64,000 nucleotides of DNA. Source: Candidatus Brocadia sinica JPN1. GTDB taxonomy: Bacteria > Planctomycetota > Brocadiia > Brocadiales > Brocadiaceae. The stretch covers positions 3,841,052 through 3,905,051 of the forward strand of contig NZ_BAFN01000001.1 of assembly GCF_000949635.1 (NCBI RefSeq), given 5' to 3'. Shown piece by piece: positions 62,721 to 64,000 of the stretch (position 1 is its first letter; every line of letters starts with the position of its first letter). The notes below the pieces were generated by a model that was not told where the DNA came from, made no database searches, and worked only from the letters and a program-made list of their open reading frames with translations. A program made the translations under genes and the position numbers.

Positions 62721-63995
62721 TCATAATACCAAAAAATCCGCAGATTTTGCAGATTTTAAGGATGCATTAAACTCATATTCGCAGACCCTGTTTCCACCTA
62801 GCTTTTTTGCCTTATACATTGCTTCATCTGCATTAACAAGCAATGCCTTCGCATTATTATAAGGACCAAGTTCAGCGATACCAATGCTTATTGTCTTTTG
62901 AATCGTTTTATTCTCCAGAGGGACTCGGAATTTAATATTCCTGAAATCGTTGAGTATCCGATTGGCAATGGTAATGGCGCTCCGGTTTGTGGTTTCCGGC
63001 AATATTATGGTAAACTCTTCCCCACCGTATCGGCATGGTATATCGATTCCCTTCCTGATTTGTTCTGTTACTAAATTTCCCAGGCGTTGTAATACTTTGT
63101 CGCCGGCAGCGTGCCCATATGTATCGTTAAAGTGCTTGAATTTGTCAATATCGATAAACAACAGGCTTATATTATGTTGATGGCGCCTTGCCCTCAGTAC
63201 CTCTTTTTCTAAAATATCATCAAAATACCTTCTATTGTACAAACCTGTCAGTTTGTCCGTAATCGATAACCTTTCAAGTTCATCCTGAAGTTGTTTCCTT
63301 TCTGTAATGTCTCTGAGGATTTCCAACTTGGAAATATGCATATCTCCATTTACAAAAGGCACAATAATAGAATCGTAAACCTTTCCCTGAATAGTCCTTT
63401 CCATTTTTACTGTCTGCCCCTTCAGTGTTTCCTTTATCCCACATTGATGACAGAGGGTTCCCCGGTTACATATTGCATCGTAACAATACCTTCCTACTGC
63501 ATACCCGTATTCGTTCGAAGCCGCATTGTTCATATACTCGATTTTGTTTTCTTTATTCATTATAAAAATCATATCCTTTGTGTTTGAAAGGATGGTGTCA
63601 AAAAATTCCTTTTGCTCTTTAATGGTTTTATATGTTTGAGCAAGTTTCCTGTTCGACGTATTCAATTTTAAAGATATCGTATTAAAGGCATTGAAAAGTT
63701 CTTCTATTTCGGCAGATGATTTTGTCCTGAGTATTATATCGTATGACCCATTGGCAATTTTTTTTGTTGCAGCGCTCAATAAATTCAACGGCTTTGTTAC
63801 GTACCTTGTTATACGATATGCATAAACAATGCAAAAAATGACTGCTATTGCCACAACGATATACGTAGAAAGCCAGCAGTTTTTTTCTACTTTTTTTGAA
63901 TAAGCAACAGCCTGCTTATATGCCAAAGTAATCGTTTCATCGAAGACTGCTAACACTTTAGTAAGCCTGGATACGCCTGTTTCATACGTTTTCAT
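62721..63995 (-). CDS. Membrane diguanylate cyclase (HAMP-PAS-GGDEF), 5' end probably outside
   Basis: At least 424 residues. A membrane helix (TYIVVAIAVIFCIVYAY) near residue 45 is followed by a HAMP domain, a coiled region, and a PAS domain with several Cys (CYDAICNRGTLCHQCG). The GGDEF domain has DKLTGLYNRRYFDD and the active-site RYGGEEF. The inhibitory site R-x-x-D is replaced by KGID, so product feedback may be weak. The frame reaches the window edge, so the true start may lie outside. Confidence 0.88.
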   Translation of the reverse strand: MKTYETGVSRLTKVLAVFDETITLAYKQAVAYSKKVEKNCWLSTYIVVAIAVIFCIVYAYRITRYVTKPLNLLSAATKKIANGSYDIILRTKSSAEIEELFNAFNTISLKLNTSNRKLAQTYKTIKEQKEFFDTILSNTKDMIFIMNKENKIEYMNNAASNEYGYAVGRYCYDAICNRGTLCHQCGIKETLKGQTVKMERTIQGKVYDSIIVPFVNGDMHISKLEILRDITERKQLQDELERLSITDKLTGLYNRRYFDDILEKEVLRARRHQHNISLLFIDIDKFKHFNDTYGHAAGDKVLQRLGNLVTEQIRKGIDIPCRYGGEEFTIILPETTNRSAITIANRILNDFRNIKFRVPLENKTIQKTISIGIAELGPYNNAKALLVNADEAMYKAKKLGGNRVCEYEFNASLKSAKSADFLVL

Positions 63996-64000
63996 TACTT

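Noticed and set aside
1-64000. CRISPR array, rRNA genes or replication origin
   Set aside because: No regularly spaced direct repeats, no rRNA-like stretches and no dnaA-box cluster were seen on either strand.

Overview
The window reads as a piece of a chromosome from an anammox-type planctomycete (order Brocadiales: Kuenenia, Brocadia, Jettenia and relatives). The strongest pointer is an ammonium transporter fused to a histidine kinase (4879-6942), an architecture described for Kuenenia stuttgartiensis (Ks-Amt5). Moderate to low GC, many genes without a clear Shine-Dalgarno sequence, geranylgeranyl-reductase-like flavoproteins and a group 3b [NiFe] hydrogenase fit but do not prove this. There is no rRNA, and only one tRNA (tRNA-Phe, 26520-26595, minus).

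Layout. 0-9 kb is signalling: a tiny zinc-ribbon protein, an orphan receiver, a macro-domain protein with a GAF-PAS histidine kinase, a nitroreductase, a decayed methyltransferase region with three evenly spaced palindromes, then the Amt-kinase fusion and a membrane PLD-like/PilZ protein. 9-14 kb is a minus-strand operon of envelope proteins (YggT, HAD-polyprenol kinase-like fusion, U32 peptidase family, PGPGW protein, PDZ-TPR lipoprotein, secreted protein). 14.4-26.3 kb holds a hexuloisomerase-like SIS protein, a double geranylgeranyl-reductase-like flavoprotein, a PII protein that cannot be uridylylated at the usual tyrosine, NnrD, LarB, TsaD, CtpA and a split transketolase.

26.5-34.5 kb is the mobile or decaying part: a transposase remnant, a truncated IS3-type element, a DUF4160/DUF2442 pair, an msrB pseudogene and interspersed repeats, with surE, a glycosyltransferase and leuB between them. 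34.5-47.3 kb is a plus-strand run of about twenty genes, mostly small redox and stress proteins: PrpD, a ComA-like lyase, aldo/keto reductase, frameshifted ferritin, ferredoxin, two hemerythrins, a DsrE-like protein, a ClC protein lacking the gating glutamate, NDH-2, a flavin split-barrel protein and rubredoxin. Two near-identical exported DUF3303-like proteins bracket much of it. It leads into a group 3b [NiFe] hydrogenase cluster (47.4-53.8 kb) with a cyclic-nucleotide-domain protein, a maturation protease and a HypA homologue without its zinc domain.

54-60 kb (minus) carries a sulfur-transfer and Fe-S group: DUF1858, NifU C-domain, a cysteine-rich protein, a ThiF/MoeB-type E1, a cysteine desulfurase and DnaJ. 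The window closes with hemX/ccsA-like and hemA (plus) and a diguanylate cyclase running off the edge (minus).

The most unusual material: the Amt-kinase fusion, the double reductase near a HAD-kinase fusion, the redox/NO-type island next to the hydrogenase, and several unnamed DNA elements. These are a 201-bp terminal-inverted-repeat element, a dispersed family sharing one end motif, and a structured element found upstream of both hemA and a secreted-protein gene.
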